From NCBI GenBank assembly GCA_014898415.1, contig RCTD01000012.1:1-64000 (forward strand): a stretch of 64,000 nucleotides of DNA, read 5' to 3'. The number at the start of each line of letters is the position of its first letter. The first letter of the stretch is position 1. Source of the stretch: Stromatinia cepivora. Taxonomy: Eukaryota > Ascomycota > Leotiomycetes > Helotiales > Sclerotiniaceae. Position numbers and translations under genes: made by a program. This document shows positions 12,481 through 24,264 of the stretch, one piece after another. The notes beneath the pieces are model-generated. The model ran no database searches and was not told the DNA's origin. It worked only from the letters and a program-made list of their open reading frames with translations.

Positions 12481-13633
12481 TATAATAGAAAGTATTGTAA
12501 TTTAGGATTGTTTGCTAGACTTTCTTCTAGATCTCCCTGTTTTAATTAGGACAAGCATATGTTTAGCACATGAGCTTTCCCCAAAACTTTTCTGTTGCAT
12601 ATTTGATCTTAATAGAGGGCCTCCTTGAAGCAGATAGTCCAAGGTTATTCATCACCGACAAAGGCTGTGTGGGCACGTCTAATGTGTACAAACATTCCCA
12701 TCGCAGTTACATCCCTTGATCCATTCTTCTCCCTGCAAGTATATCCGTAGCAAGGACGAAGTCCAAGAGCTACTATTACATTACAATCTATAGTTGGCTT
12801 CTTGACTTTGACTACGGATGGTGGTTGAAGCTACTTACTTAGATTAAACTCTGAGTGATTTTCATGGCTGTTGAAGATCAAGGGATGCTGCATCATAATT
12901 CCCTCATCAAAATACTACCTGAAGCATCAACTCTTGGTGTGCCAAGATCTTAAAAGAATACGAGATGAGAGGGATAACGACTCGCTTACATTCCATGACT
13001 TGGCAGCCACTGCAAGAGTTAGTCACTGCTTGTTACTGGAGGTTGGCACTAGGAATGCGTCAAATTTTCAACACGTTTTCAACCGCCAAACATCTTCATG
13101 AGCCATGATGAATGTGATTTGATCTTCTTCACCATCTCTTGGCCCACTATTGAGATAACGTCACCGGCGTCCAGTCACGAGTTTCTTAAATAATTTCCAT
13201 CAAAATTCAACACCATGAACCATTGTTAGGGACGTGACTTTCGTGATCGTGATTGAATCATTGTTGTATTACAATATACCTTTCCAGCACTTGACGTTAA
13301 GTTCAATGTTAAACCAAGATTCAAATGAAAATAGTCAAAATCATTGAGCCCTCCTAGACGAAAATCATGGTCATGGTAATCTCAGAGAAAGCTAGGAAAG
13401 AATGTGCTAATCTCATGAGTTGAGGGCCAAAAATGCAAAAGTCTCAGAGTAAGAGAGAAAAGAATGTGTTAATTTGCGAGCTGAGGGCAAAGGGTTCGAT
13501 CTGATGATAGGAAGTTCGTCCAAGGCTTTTCCCTATATATATTACAACCTTCTCGCTCTTGCTATCTATCATAACCATCAATCACACAACTCTCAACATC
13601 AAAAGCCTTTACAAACTCAAACCAAAACTCAAA
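12481..13633. other. Transition zone, no supported gene
   Basis: Base composition rises to near normal. A 76-codon frame at 12,871-13,101 (+) and a Cys-containing minus-strand frame at about 12,650-12,790 show no recognisable domain and may be gene debris. A TATA-like CTATATATATTAC at about 13,533 lies some 100 bp before the small secreted protein gene. Confidence 0.5.
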
Positions 13634-13921
13634 ATGCAATTCTATATCCCAGCGATTCTTGCTCTTCTCGCCGGCAGTGCCGCTGCACAAACTCCTCTCA
13701 CGACATGCCCCTTTAATGGAGGGCGTATTCCTTTCGGTCGGTACGTCTGTACAGGCAGGGCAATTGTAAGTTCTATATGGCACCATGATTCTTCTTTCCG
13801 CGAGATGACACGAAATACTAATGGAAACAAGTCACAATGCGCAGTAACCGGGCAGCTTGTAACAATTGGTGCATGTCCCAATTCTTGCCAATACATCCAA
13901 GGAATTCCTTACTGCTTTTAA
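13634..13921 (+). CDS. Small secreted cysteine-rich protein (candidate effector)
   Basis: Two exons, 13,634-13,765 and 13,832-13,921, encode 73 residues. The intron has a GTAAGT donor, a TACTAATG branch-like site and an AAG acceptor; it is 66 bp and has no in-frame stop, so retention would add 22 residues. Residues 1-18 form a clear signal peptide (MQFYIPAILALLAGSAAA) before QTPLTTC. The mature part of about 55 residues has six cysteines (in TC, VC, QC, AC, SC and YC contexts), enough for three disulfides, and ends shortly after the last. Such small Cys-rich secreted proteins are typical fungal effector or antimicrobial candidates, but I recognise no named family. It lies next to the AT-rich block and a secreted xylanase gene. 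The ATG chosen is the one that starts the signal peptide. Confidence 0.65.
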   Translation: MQFYIPAILALLAGSAAAQTPLTTCPFNGGRIPFGRYVCTGRAIVSSIWHHDSSFREMTRNTNGNKSQCAVTGQLVTIGACPNSCQYIQGIPYCF

Positions 13922-14977
13922 AGTACGAGCTTATGCTTTCCTGACTACTGTATTTTCTTTACTAATTGTTTCGTAGGTTCCAATCGGTTGCGCCTGATCC
14001 TCGATATGTTGCGTGGTTTGAGAGTGGCAAACAGCTTATTGGAATTGTGGAGACGGGGTTGATTCTTTCTTTCTTGATCCGGAGGCACATTTCGTTCGGT
14101 TTGACACGAACAGAATAGCACCACCAACGAATGGGTTATTTTGATGGATTTGCATTAATTGGTTTTGGGCAGATCGTTAAGGAGGGTTAAATTTTTATCA
14201 TTGCTTTTATTTCGAATGCTCTCCATCTATAATTTGTGATTTATGAGTGAGATTAAACGAATAGCAATTCTTATTGGTCCTACGTGAGATTCTCAATACT
14301 CCGCGACAACGTCGTGTCATCAAATCTTTGAACAAATTTGATATTACGAGGTGTGTAGTAAATGTGATGTCGTGGTTGAATATCCAATGAATCAGGTACT
14401 AAAGACTATTCGCAATGCCAGACATCTGTATATATCCGTACACTAACGCATGTTTTCAGTAAGATATCGAGAGTGATAGGGTCCGGATGCGCAACTGCAA
14501 TCATGAACTCAATTTTTAACATCCTTCTCTACCTCTCTCCCTTCATTCAACACCTTTCAATTGCATAATTCCAACATCATCACAAAACGCTCCCTAAACC
14601 GTTCATTCAATCCTTCATATCGAGAGAGGGTCTACGTAGATATATCCTTGATAGCTTGGAACGGAAATTGAACAACCCACTAAGCAAGATATGTTGATGC
14701 CAAATTCACCATATGAAGAAAGCCTCGAGGGTAGTTACGTGGATGTATTCATGACTGTACTTCATGCAAAGAGAGCAAGCATTGTAGAAGACGACACTAA
14801 AATTCAGTGCTACTTGTACAGATACGAGAAAGTGAACGACTAGCTCTCCATAATCCCCGCTGTTATTCTGCACCACTATGAAGCAGCTGATGCAATAATT
14901 GTTGAGACAGAAAATTCCGGCTTGCGAAAATCTCCTTGGTATCCAACACTAATAGCTTGAGGTGGGCACAAAATATC
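13922..14977. other. Intergenic, no gene seen
   Basis: Holds the 3' flank of the small secreted protein gene and the 3' flank of the xylanase gene, which converge here. No frame with recognisable protein features was found. Confidence 0.5.
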
Positions 14978-16152
<1,175 letters not shown>

Positions 16153-17286
16153 GATGGCTATGAAAATGGTGGTGATTGTGCGGTTCGGATGGATGATGTT
16201 GAATTATAGATTTGTGGTGGGATTGTCTTGCTTTATACATGGCAAAAGCCAGGGACGGTGGCGATATATCAACCCAGTCTGTACTGAAATGTCACTCGAT
16301 GAATGAATTGAGGCAATTCTTAGCCCTATCCATTTGTCCGAGCATAATTGAATATAGGTGATATTGCATGTTCCCCGCAGGTAAAAACCATCCACAGTAA
16401 CCTTTTCGAAGTTTGGTAGTCACAAGATATGAGGATTCTGGGGTGCAGCGCCAATCATGCACCCTGCGATGTAGTGGAACGATCGAGTCTTACTTATTAA
16501 AGTAGATTGACGCTATATCATAAGACTAGTATAAGCTACGTGGAGATGAAGGCAACATCATGGCTCTTTGGATAAATTCGGCGGGTAAATGCAACTCTCT
16601 CGTTGTCCGCAAATCCGACTGTTAATATGCATATTGAGGAAAGTGAACAATTATTCTTATATTATGGCCCAATTGGATGAGACTTTGCAGCACAAGAAAC
16701 CCCATCAAACTCCTAAAACAGTAACAAGAGGTGCAAATTAATTATCTATGCCCAATATATTTTCCATATGAGTAAAACACCACCCGAGTATGCTGATACT
16801 CACACTTCCTCTCTTCTAAAATTGGAGCGGAGCATTCACCACGGCTGGGCGCCCCTTTTGATTGAGCCTAACTTTATTGGATAGATTCATGATCGAGATA
16901 ACTGCATCTACATTGAGCCTGTTGTTGTTGCTGCTGATGAGCCGCACTATCATAAGTGCACTTCCATTCCATCGTGGCCATGGTGAGATTGCTCAAAATA
17001 TGGACCAAGAATCTTGGCTACATAGACCTCCTAGAATAGCCAAATGAAGTCAAGGTTGATCCCAAAGGGAACCTCCCCAGACAACTATATAGAACCTATT
17101 CTCGAACAAGCTCATCAGATACCCACCAAAACACGGCATTTCGCTAAGCTCGACCGGCAAAGGAGCACTTTTTTTCTCAGGCAGAAAATCGAAACAGATT
17201 AATTGCGAGGTTTCCACAGATGTTCCGAAGCGCTCGCCATATTTCTGATTCGGCACGAAGCCTGGAACTTAAAAGGATTTCCGCAT
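16153..17286. other. Intergenic, upstream of the xylanase gene
   Basis: Contains the xylanase promoter side. Short frames on both strands are not conserved-looking. Nothing else recognised. Confidence 0.5.
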
Positions 17287-17620
17287 CTACACAGGGACGG
17301 TTAATCTAACCCAATGGGCAGAGTCAACATGATTTGCCGTGTACCCAAACCCCTCATTATTCGCCCAAGCCGTCTCGCTTTCTTGGTGGTAAAAATATCT
17401 GCAGTGCTGCTTCCCATCACACACTTGTGAAATTTCAATGGGGGATGACTCTATCGCTAAGAACAAAATAACAATGTAGTTAGATATGGGGGATATGGGG
17501 GGGGTGAACATTACATTGCCGCACTGGTACTCTCAGCACAGCTTTTTGAGGTAAACCCCGCTCAGAAGAGTGCCACGATTGCCCGGAGAGATGAGCAAAA
17601 TTCATTTCGTACACCAGCAT
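17287..17620 (-). CDS. Possible small hypothetical protein
   Basis: A two-exon reading is possible: 17,620-17,515 and 17,456-17,287, with donor GTAATG, a TCTAAC branch site, a TTCTTAG acceptor and preserved frame, giving 91 residues. The second exon has SQVCDGKQHCRYFYHQE with two cysteines and a normal-looking composition (many W, H, N, E). There is no signal peptide and no family recognised. It may be a real short gene, an incomplete model with more exons upstream, or a relic. Confidence 0.3.
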
Positions 17621-18164
17621 TGAACATGCTAAAAAGCCACGTGATACTCAAAACGCTTTTATGAAAACTAGTAGCCATACCCGAGACCATGTGAAAAGAT
17701 AATTCCATCAATCACTGAGAGCCCAACCCTACATCTAAATTTATTGAGACTGATCAATCTTCCGCCCCGTAGCTCCATATATCATTTAGGTTCAAGAAAG
17801 ATGATGTCCTCTTCCGGACATTGCACTCAGTCGTTGAATTCTTGAAGCAGTTCATCCAGATTTGGCATACAATTTACCATATCTTGCGGGTGAGGTATGC
17901 CATTCATTGCCCACAAAGTTACTCGCACCAGGAAAACACAATGTACCAGTATAAATCGAAAATGCGATGGGCCATGCTTGATTCTTTAGGTATCTTCTCC
18001 ATGTAACTCCCCAATGCATGCTTCTTCCAGCCATAGACCAACAACATCAAACCATCATAAAAATAATTTCTGCCAATCCAATAATTGTGCCTCGTTTTGC
18101 AATTTCCATCTATAACGACCGTCCAAAAACGCCATACCAGCCATGTTTGTAAAAGTCGGCATCA
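17621..18164. other. Intergenic, nothing firm
   Basis: A 60-codon minus-strand frame at 17,852-18,034 has W- and Y-rich content but no recognisable domain; it may be an exon or debris. Confidence 0.4.
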
Positions 18165-18671
18165 TTATACAATGATCTCTTCTTCGCTCGTTTCGGTTGT
18201 ACTATCGTCACTAGCTTCCATTACTTCGTTACTTCGTCCAATAAGGTCTGCTCTCCCCAATCTACCATTCTCTACTTCACATATGCCATCGAGCCCATTC
18301 GTCGATTTCGCGGATGTTGATTCGGCCTCAATAAGAGCACTTCTTTCCCTGCGTACTCGTTCCCTCTCTATTCTCACAGCTCTTGCATCTTTCATCGATA
18401 CTCTATTACCATTAACTCGACCAAATACCCACATCTGTATTATCACCATGACAGCAGTATATCTCCAGCATAGCGCATCATCCTCATGCATATCAAATGC
18501 CCACTGCGATCCTGGTAATGGTCCGAGGCTTTCAAAAATTGGATGCGGAGATGTTGACATTGTTGGAGGAGGTGGTAAGAGGTGTGACATGAAGGTATTC
18601 ATGAGGTGTAAGACGAAGGCGGGGTTGAGTAATATGCCGGGGAGGAGATAGGTCGTCGAAAGAAACGTCAT
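18165..18671 (-). CDS. Small membrane protein of unknown function
   Basis: A single open frame of 168 residues from an ATG at 18,671. Residues 1-35 are hydrophobic with a Pro/Gly kink and could be a signal anchor; a second hydrophobic stretch (YTAVMVIIQMWVFG, about residues 70-83) follows DDALCW. A basic, helix-prone segment (RIERERVRRERSAL) and an acidic Ser/Thr-rich tail follow. The layout suggests a small membrane protein with a cytosolic tail. I do not recognise the family. The opposite strand is also open for 188 codons but gives a Ser/Arg-rich low-complexity product, so the minus frame is preferred. Confidence 0.6.
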   Translation of the reverse strand: MTFLSTTYLLPGILLNPAFVLHLMNTFMSHLLPPPPTMSTSPHPIFESLGPLPGSQWAFDMHEDDALCWRYTAVMVIIQMWVFGRVNGNRVSMKDARAVRIERERVRRERSALIEAESTSAKSTNGLDGICEVENGRLGRADLIGRSNEVMEASDDSTTETSEEEIIV

Positions 18672-18758
18672 CCTGATTTCGAAAATTGAGGGAGAGGCTC
18701 TAATTTGGAGAAGTTAGCACTTAGGTTTATCCCACAAAAAGAAAAAGACTGTATATAC

Positions 18759-18815
18759 AATTTGCGGCAAAACGGACAATTTACGGCAAAACGGACAATT
18801 TGTGGCAAACCGTAT
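18759..18815 (+). repeat. 19-bp tandem repeat, three copies
   Basis: Three consecutive copies of ACAATTTGCGGCAAAACGG with single changes (copies start at 18,759, 18,778 and 18,797). It lies in the 5' flank of the minus-strand membrane-protein gene, about 90 bp upstream of its ATG, so it could be a regulatory cluster or a plain minisatellite. Confidence 0.75.
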
Positions 18816-19724
18816 TGCAAGTTTGGAATCCCGCGCCCTCAAGTAACACTTCTTGGCTTAAACTGTTCAAAGTGAAAATACGTCGTTGACCAATATCAGG
18901 TTTCAATTACGGACCACCAAATAGAGATTTTCGTGTTGTGCAAAGGCTGAATATAGTTATTCGTGTGGTGAGAGGATGTGAGAGGATATGATAGGTCTTT
19001 CGATGTTTGCGATCTGTGTTACTGGAAAGTTTGTCCTATGTTGTCTGCCCCTCTATCCTAAGATAAGAATGGAAAATGATAATAAAGGTGGTGGGTGGTA
19101 TTCTTATTCCTTTTGATAAAATCAAAAAGAAAAGATATAAGGCTGTAAGAATGGTTCTGCAATTAATACAATATTATCTAGGGAAGAAAAGTGGTAGAGG
19201 GAAGAGGGGTGAGGGATGAGGTGTTGTACAGTAGGGGACGATAAGGCAATAGGATCAAAGGTCTCGTTCTCTTGAAGTTAAGGAAAGTGCATACATACGT
19301 ACACAATTTTTGAGATTTAAACTCTTATCTAGGTAGATTTTATAGAGAAGGAAAGGAGGGAGAGATATCTAGATAAAAGGGTAATAGGAAGGTAGATGTA
19401 GGTAGATGTAGGTATCAAGGTATCAACTTGTGAGGCAAGTGGAAATGTAAGAAATGAAGGTAGAAATGTATAAACCATGGATTCCCATTTTTCCTCAATT
19501 CATTAAAAATAAATCCCCGTTGTGCTCTATTTGTCTTGTCTTTCGTAAGTAATATATAATATATATGGATGAATCATGGGTGATAAGGTGAGATGAAGTG
19601 AAAATTAATCAAATGTGGAATTTGATGCATATAATTGATCTGATTTGAACGATTTGAACCAATGAATTTAATTAGATGAAAATACACAAGGGCTTGAAAA
19701 TGACATAGGGATTGTGGGAACCGA

Positions 19725-19772
19725 GGTTTGCTGGTTTGCTGGTTTGCTGGTTTGCTGGTTTGCTGGTTTGCT
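19725..19772 (+). repeat. GGTTTGCT tandem repeat, six copies
   Basis: Six perfect copies of the 8-bp unit GGTTTGCT. It is a simple minisatellite-like array with no coding context. Confidence 0.9.
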
Positions 19773-19907
19773 GAATTTATTTGAGTCCACATATTGCGTC
19801 TTTTTCGTATTGAATGTACAGTTTGTGCTGTATAACATTTTAGGGTCATCGCCGGCTGTATAGTCCGTTATTCGAATAACCTCTTATGTAAGTCAGGACT
19901 TCTCATC

Positions 19908-19946
19908 CGAACGAACGAATGAACGAATGAACAAATGAACGAATGA
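19908..19946 (+). repeat. Tetranucleotide repeat (GAAC/GAAT)
   Basis: About nine tandem tetranucleotides alternating between GAAC, GAAT and one AAAT/GAAC variant. Simple repeat. Confidence 0.8.
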
Positions 19947-20002
19947 GGGGTATCATTGGAGCCAGTAAAGATAAGATCTACAGTACGCGATACCGTATAA
20001 AC

Positions 20003-20150
20003 TCACTTAACTCAGCTTAAGCCGTTCAAGTCAAGGTGGACTGGCTGAGTGGAGTACATGATTGGATGAAATAAATATAATGGATAATTTTCCCCTCTCA
20101 GCAAGGGAGATCGGGCTTAAAAGAGCTTAGGCTTAAGCTGAGTTAAGTGA
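20003..20150. mobile_element. 148-bp fold-back element with 21-bp perfect inverted termini
   Basis: The 21 bp at 20,003-20,023 are the exact reverse complement of 20,130-20,150 (outer end TCACTTAACTCAG). The ends enclose about 106 bp of non-coding DNA. This resembles a MITE or fold-back element; no clear target duplication is visible beside it. It lies roughly 280 bp upstream of the SNARE gene start, so it could also act as a regulatory hairpin. Confidence 0.6.
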
Positions 20151-20429
20151 CATATTATTGATATATTTTCCATCTGATAATTTGATTGTCCACCTAGTAC
20201 GCCTCGGGTCCTGGATTAAATCCATTCAATGTTCAGCCTTGTCTTCAGCCTCATATCACTAGCCACATCTGAAATGTATTATTACAACGCCACATTGGGG
20301 AAGATTCCAGTAGCCACGTTTAGCTTTCAAACAAGGCTACATATTAATAATTCAACAAAATACTACCTCCCTTACCTACTTGTTCAAGCCTACAATTGTT
20401 TCCCTTTTCTTAAATACCAAGACTTCACC

Positions 20430-21230
20430 ATGGTTTGTACTCTTCAAATGCATACTCTTACGAACTCATCCTAACCTTGATAGAACACTCTTTTCAATAC
20501 CGCACTCAAACAATCTACCTCCCTCCGTCGAGATCTCTCCTCTCTTTCCCCACCTGAATCGCAACCTCTCACTCCATCTCTCCTTGGTCAAATATCCTCG
20601 TCTCTTACCTCTTTCTCCCGAACTCTTGATTCTTACGCTTCCCTTCAATCGGCCGAATTAAATCCTTCCAAAAAAGAGAAGGCCTATGAACGACTGGCAA
20701 CATTCCGTTCCGAACTACAAGACTATCGTTCTCAGTTTGCATCTCTGAAGTCGCAAAATGAACACAATCAAACTCAGATAGATAGGGGCGAACTACTTGG
20801 AAGAAGACCACATCATACCTCTACGCCCGAAAACCCCTATGCAAATACAACAAATGCGACCGCTGCTCAGGATAGTCCATGGAGAAGAGAAGGTGGGCCA
20901 GTTGGAAGTGGTAGTCAACTTTCTATGAATAGTGGAGATTATACGAGGGAAACACATGCTTTGAGAGAACAATCTTTCTTCCAGAATACCCATAGTGCGT
21001 TGGACGAATACCTAGCTCGTGGGCAAGCAGTTTTAGGTGATTTAGGACAACAGCGAGAAATGTTGAAAGGGACGCAAAAGAGACTGTATAGTGTGGCAAA
21101 TACCTTAGGTGTGTCGGGTGATACCATCCGAATGATTGAGAGACGTGCGAAGCAGGATAAGTGGATATTTGGAATTGGAGTAGTGATATTTTTTGCTTTC
21201 TGTTGCGCTGTCTTACATTTCCTGAGATGA
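20430..21230 (+). CDS. bos1: ER-Golgi Qb-SNARE of the Bos1/membrin family
   Basis: Two coding exons. Exon 1 is only the ATG (20,430-20,432); the intron 20,433-20,483 has donor GTTTGT, branch CTAAC and acceptor TAG; exon 2 (20,484-21,230) begins NTLFNTALKQS and runs to the stop, giving 249 residues. The N-terminus matches the MN.LYN.A.KQ start of Bos1/GOSR2 proteins. A helical Habc-like region follows, then the SNARE motif with FFQNTHSALDEYLARGQAVL, VANTLGVSGDTIRMIERRA, and a C-terminal membrane anchor (IFGIGVVIFFAFCCAVLHFL). Bos1 works with the Sed5-type syntaxin in fusion of ER-derived vesicles with the Golgi. Without the split start codon no in-frame ATG would supply the conserved N-terminus. 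Confidence 0.88.
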
Positions 21231-23238
21231 GGCAACCAATGCAGCAGTGACATGGCTGGTACGGGGAGAAGCATCTTGAAGTTGTGAATGTGAGCTTGGG
21301 GATTTGTATGAACATTGGGCAATTATGGTACTCTGGGAGTTTGAGCGTGGAGTCTGGAGTATAGGTCGTCACAAAAAGGGGCGGTTGTCCGTAGAACACC
21401 GAGCGGCAGGGATTTGAATTTGATGGGGGAAAATAGGCATTCATCGATACATCTTCATTCGAAGCATATCCAGCTTCTTTCAAAAGTGCATCGATTTCTT
21501 CGAACCTTACTCGCAAGGCTCCGCATCTGCTAGCTCAATCTTCGTTCATCAAATATACCATGGCCATTTCATTCCCTTCCCCTAGAAACATGCAAAAATC
21601 TGCTGTTCATTTTGCGCTTACTTTTCTTCGCTACTTTTTTCTTCGTCAAAGTTACATGGCTATCTTTGGTACATAAAAGATTACCATCACCAAATTTTTC
21701 AGTGGCATTAATGGTAACAAATTTCATTGTTCTTGATCCAGCTCCAAAACATGCAGTTGCCCCTTCTTGCATCTCGGTTTTAGATGGTTGCTAGAATCTC
21801 TAGGTATGATTCCGGAATGACACTTGGCTAAGATTTTAATGCATCCTCGCTTAACCGGGGGGAGATGATTGTCCATATCATAGAAAAGCCAGCGATGAGA
21901 CTATTATACCTTGGCATTGTTCGATAAATTCTAGTCGGGCCATTTGTCCCAAAATTATACAACTTATTGCCCTGGATAGGGGCTTTCTTCGGTGCTCATT
22001 ACCCCCAGCCGGAGAGGGGTGTACACATGCTCCAAGGCGTACTTTTCCTAGAAAATTTGACTTCAGGTGAAAAATCCACATTTCTTACAATGGTTACCCG
22101 TCTTGCAGACAATGATGCTAGATGCTACATCACCGAAATGGCTAGTACTTATATCCCATGTCTTTACTAAGGATTGCTCAATGCCCGATTTATCCGTGCC
22201 ATTTGCTGTTACGAATTGCTAAAGTTTTCATTGGTTTGTGGGTTAAGGATGGACGTCTCGCTTCCAGAGTGTCGGGTCTCCTTCTTCGCACCTAGTACTC
22301 TTTTGGGCATCTTTCATCGAAGAAACAACAAATCACGCGCTCATCTTATGATTCGTATCCTAGCCGTTTCACCTAGCTCTATCAGCTACTGCCTTCTTCA
22401 CTTTTGTCTCATCCAATGGCTACTCGTATCGTAGGCCTATCTGTCCAATCCTGGTTTCCAATTCCCAACCACTGGAGGAATCAGGCCTTAAAACCGAGCT
22501 GCCGGATTCTGAACGCAGGATAGGCATCGATAAGCGCTTTACTGGTCTGCGAGTGTCCAGGAGTAGCCAGTTACACCAAGTTACGGGCTCTCCGACCGGA
22601 CTCCTCAATCCTCATGCATATAGATCACAACCTTCTCGCGCCTGGACTATTTCCAGGCGGTAGGTTCGGCCGTGTGCAGTCGGTGAGTCTGGAATCTCTT
22701 TTAGTATTCCATATATCTTTGTGTTACCACGATCATGCATAGTTCTAAGCGCCGACGGAGTACAAATGACGTTACGGGCATCCCAAAAATTAACCTATCA
22801 TATATCATATGGCTTCAAAATCGCTCGGCCCAACTTTATGGATGCATGCTACAGTCTGCAGTTCGGCAATAAGAGGTTTACTAGCCTTTGTTTATAGGAT
22901 AAGGCAAGATATAACCATGAGCGATGCAACTTCTTAAACCAAACCTCCCCGCTTTGCCAGCAGGACAAGAATACCTTGAGCTCAATACAAAACTTCGAAG
23001 GTCTGCAAGTTCGTGCCAGTATCAAAAATCTTCAACCCGCTCAGATTTGATTTTGCAACCTCATCGCCCGTACAGCTTGTAGCGAGTCAAAGTCGATCCC
23101 GTGGTATCTTAAAGCCCGAAGAAAGCAGATGACTATTTAACCTTAACAAGATACTGTAGAAGAACACGTATTTCACAGATTGGTATGTCTCCTCTTCTCA
23201 CTGCTCTACATCTTGTTGACAAAACTTAGATTGATTGG
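21231..23238. other. Intergenic, 2 kb, no supported gene
   Basis: Several frames of 60-200 codons occur on both strands, including a minus-strand one over 20,923-21,516 that lies antisense to the SNARE gene; none shows a domain, signal peptide or coherent exon structure. A 5'-UTR intron for the next gene is possible (donor GTATGT at about 23,183, acceptor TTAG at about 23,230). Confidence 0.45.
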
Positions 23239-24264
23239 ATGTTGATTGTAGTGCCGAGTTCCCAATCCACTCGAATCTTAAATCGTTCGAGTAAGAAAAT
23301 GACGTCTCACATACTTCGAAACACTCGATTATACACTCGCCAGCTGAATGAGCAGGAGATGGACATACTCGCAGCTTGGCTTGAAACACTTGATCCCGTT
23401 CACCCTGGGGATGAAGCAGCCGAAGTCACCGTCGTATTACACCACTCTTTAAGACGGAATGATAGAGTAAATGCAGTAAATGCAGCAACTGCAAGCGGCA
23501 AGCTCTCACAGGAGACCTCAACTTTTGGCTCTCTTCCCTATCACCCAAAATCTCGAATGGGTTCACAACATGAATTCAACAACAACCTTGGCACCTATCC
23601 AATGACGACGAGATCTGAAGATAACAATTCTCCCGACTGGAAGCCAAACTCGCGACAAATCAAAAGTTTCAGGCCCCCTCCGATTTTGATACCAGGCATC
23701 TCAAACTTGCCACAAGTCAGAAATTACGATAAGGTGGATAGCATTGACGAACGAATCTCGCCCGAGATGATTAGAGTGCCAACTTCTGGTACAACTCCAG
23801 TCACAGCCATTCGTACTCACTGTCCTCCGACAGTATTATCAGACGATGTAACCAAGAATGGTTTACAGAATATTCCGATCAGTTCCAGTCCTCCATCACG
23901 GCAATACGAAAAGCAGGATTCCAGAGTGGCAAATTGGGTATGGAATACATCTTCAAATTCTTCTTATCTTGTACATCAATCACAAAAGACCTCAAAGAAT
24001 GGTCCTGTACTACCCGTCAAGCTTCATGATTCTGCGAACGACCCAGCGATTCTTGCATTAATGACGGCAGTTGTGGAAGAGAAAAGGGTTGAAGAGGCCA
24101 GGACATCCCCACGTCTAATTGGAAGTCCGGAACGCGTCACCTATGAATCTTCAAACTCAAGTACGAGCTCTCTGGAGCGAAGGTTGCCTGCTAATGGTCG
24201 ACCCAGCGGGTACCCATATCTCAAAAGCGACCTGCATCGAGACACTAGTAAACTCGGAATGTAA
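23239..24264 (+). CDS. Hypothetical Ser/Pro-rich protein
   Basis: One open frame of 341 residues from the ATG at 23,239; a second Met at residue 21 (23,299, MTSHILRNTRLY) is an equally good start. The N-terminal part (RQLNEQEMDILAAWLE) is helical; the rest is rich in Ser, Pro, Asn and Arg with short basic patches, suggesting a mostly disordered protein. I recognise no domain. After the stop two other frames stay open for 145 codons (24,119-24,553 and 24,331-24,768), so an intron near 24,249 or 24,264 and a further exon are possible; I could not fix a convincing junction. Confidence 0.5.
   Translation: MLIVVPSSQSTRILNRSSKKMTSHILRNTRLYTRQLNEQEMDILAAWLETLDPVHPGDEAAEVTVVLHHSLRRNDRVNAVNAATASGKLSQETSTFGSLPYHPKSRMGSQHEFNNNLGTYPMTTRSEDNNSPDWKPNSRQIKSFRPPPILIPGISNLPQVRNYDKVDSIDERISPEMIRVPTSGTTPVTAIRTHCPPTVLSDDVTKNGLQNIPISSSPPSRQYEKQDSRVANWVWNTSSNSSYLVHQSQKTSKNGPVLPVKLHDSANDPAILALMTAVVEEKRVEEARTSPRLIGSPERVTYESSNSSTSSLERRLPANGRPSGYPYLKSDLHRDTSKLGM

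Larger units (their letters stand above)
18816..20429. other. Intergenic with simple repeats
   Basis: No supported gene. It contains a GGTTTGCT repeat, a GAAT/GAAC-type run and a fold-back element (each listed), plus short purine-rich stretches at 19,190-19,410. The last 200 bp form the upstream region of the SNARE gene. Confidence 0.5.

Noticed and set aside
13559..13633. Longer N-terminus for the small secreted protein
   Set aside because: It would begin at TTG and bury the signal peptide behind 25 polar residues.
18085..18651. 188-codon plus-strand gene
   Set aside because: It overlaps antisense to the minus-strand membrane-protein frame and reads as Ser/Leu/Arg-rich low complexity without motifs.
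20923..21516. 197-codon minus-strand gene
   Set aside because: It is antisense to the conserved SNARE domain of bos1 and has no recognisable features.
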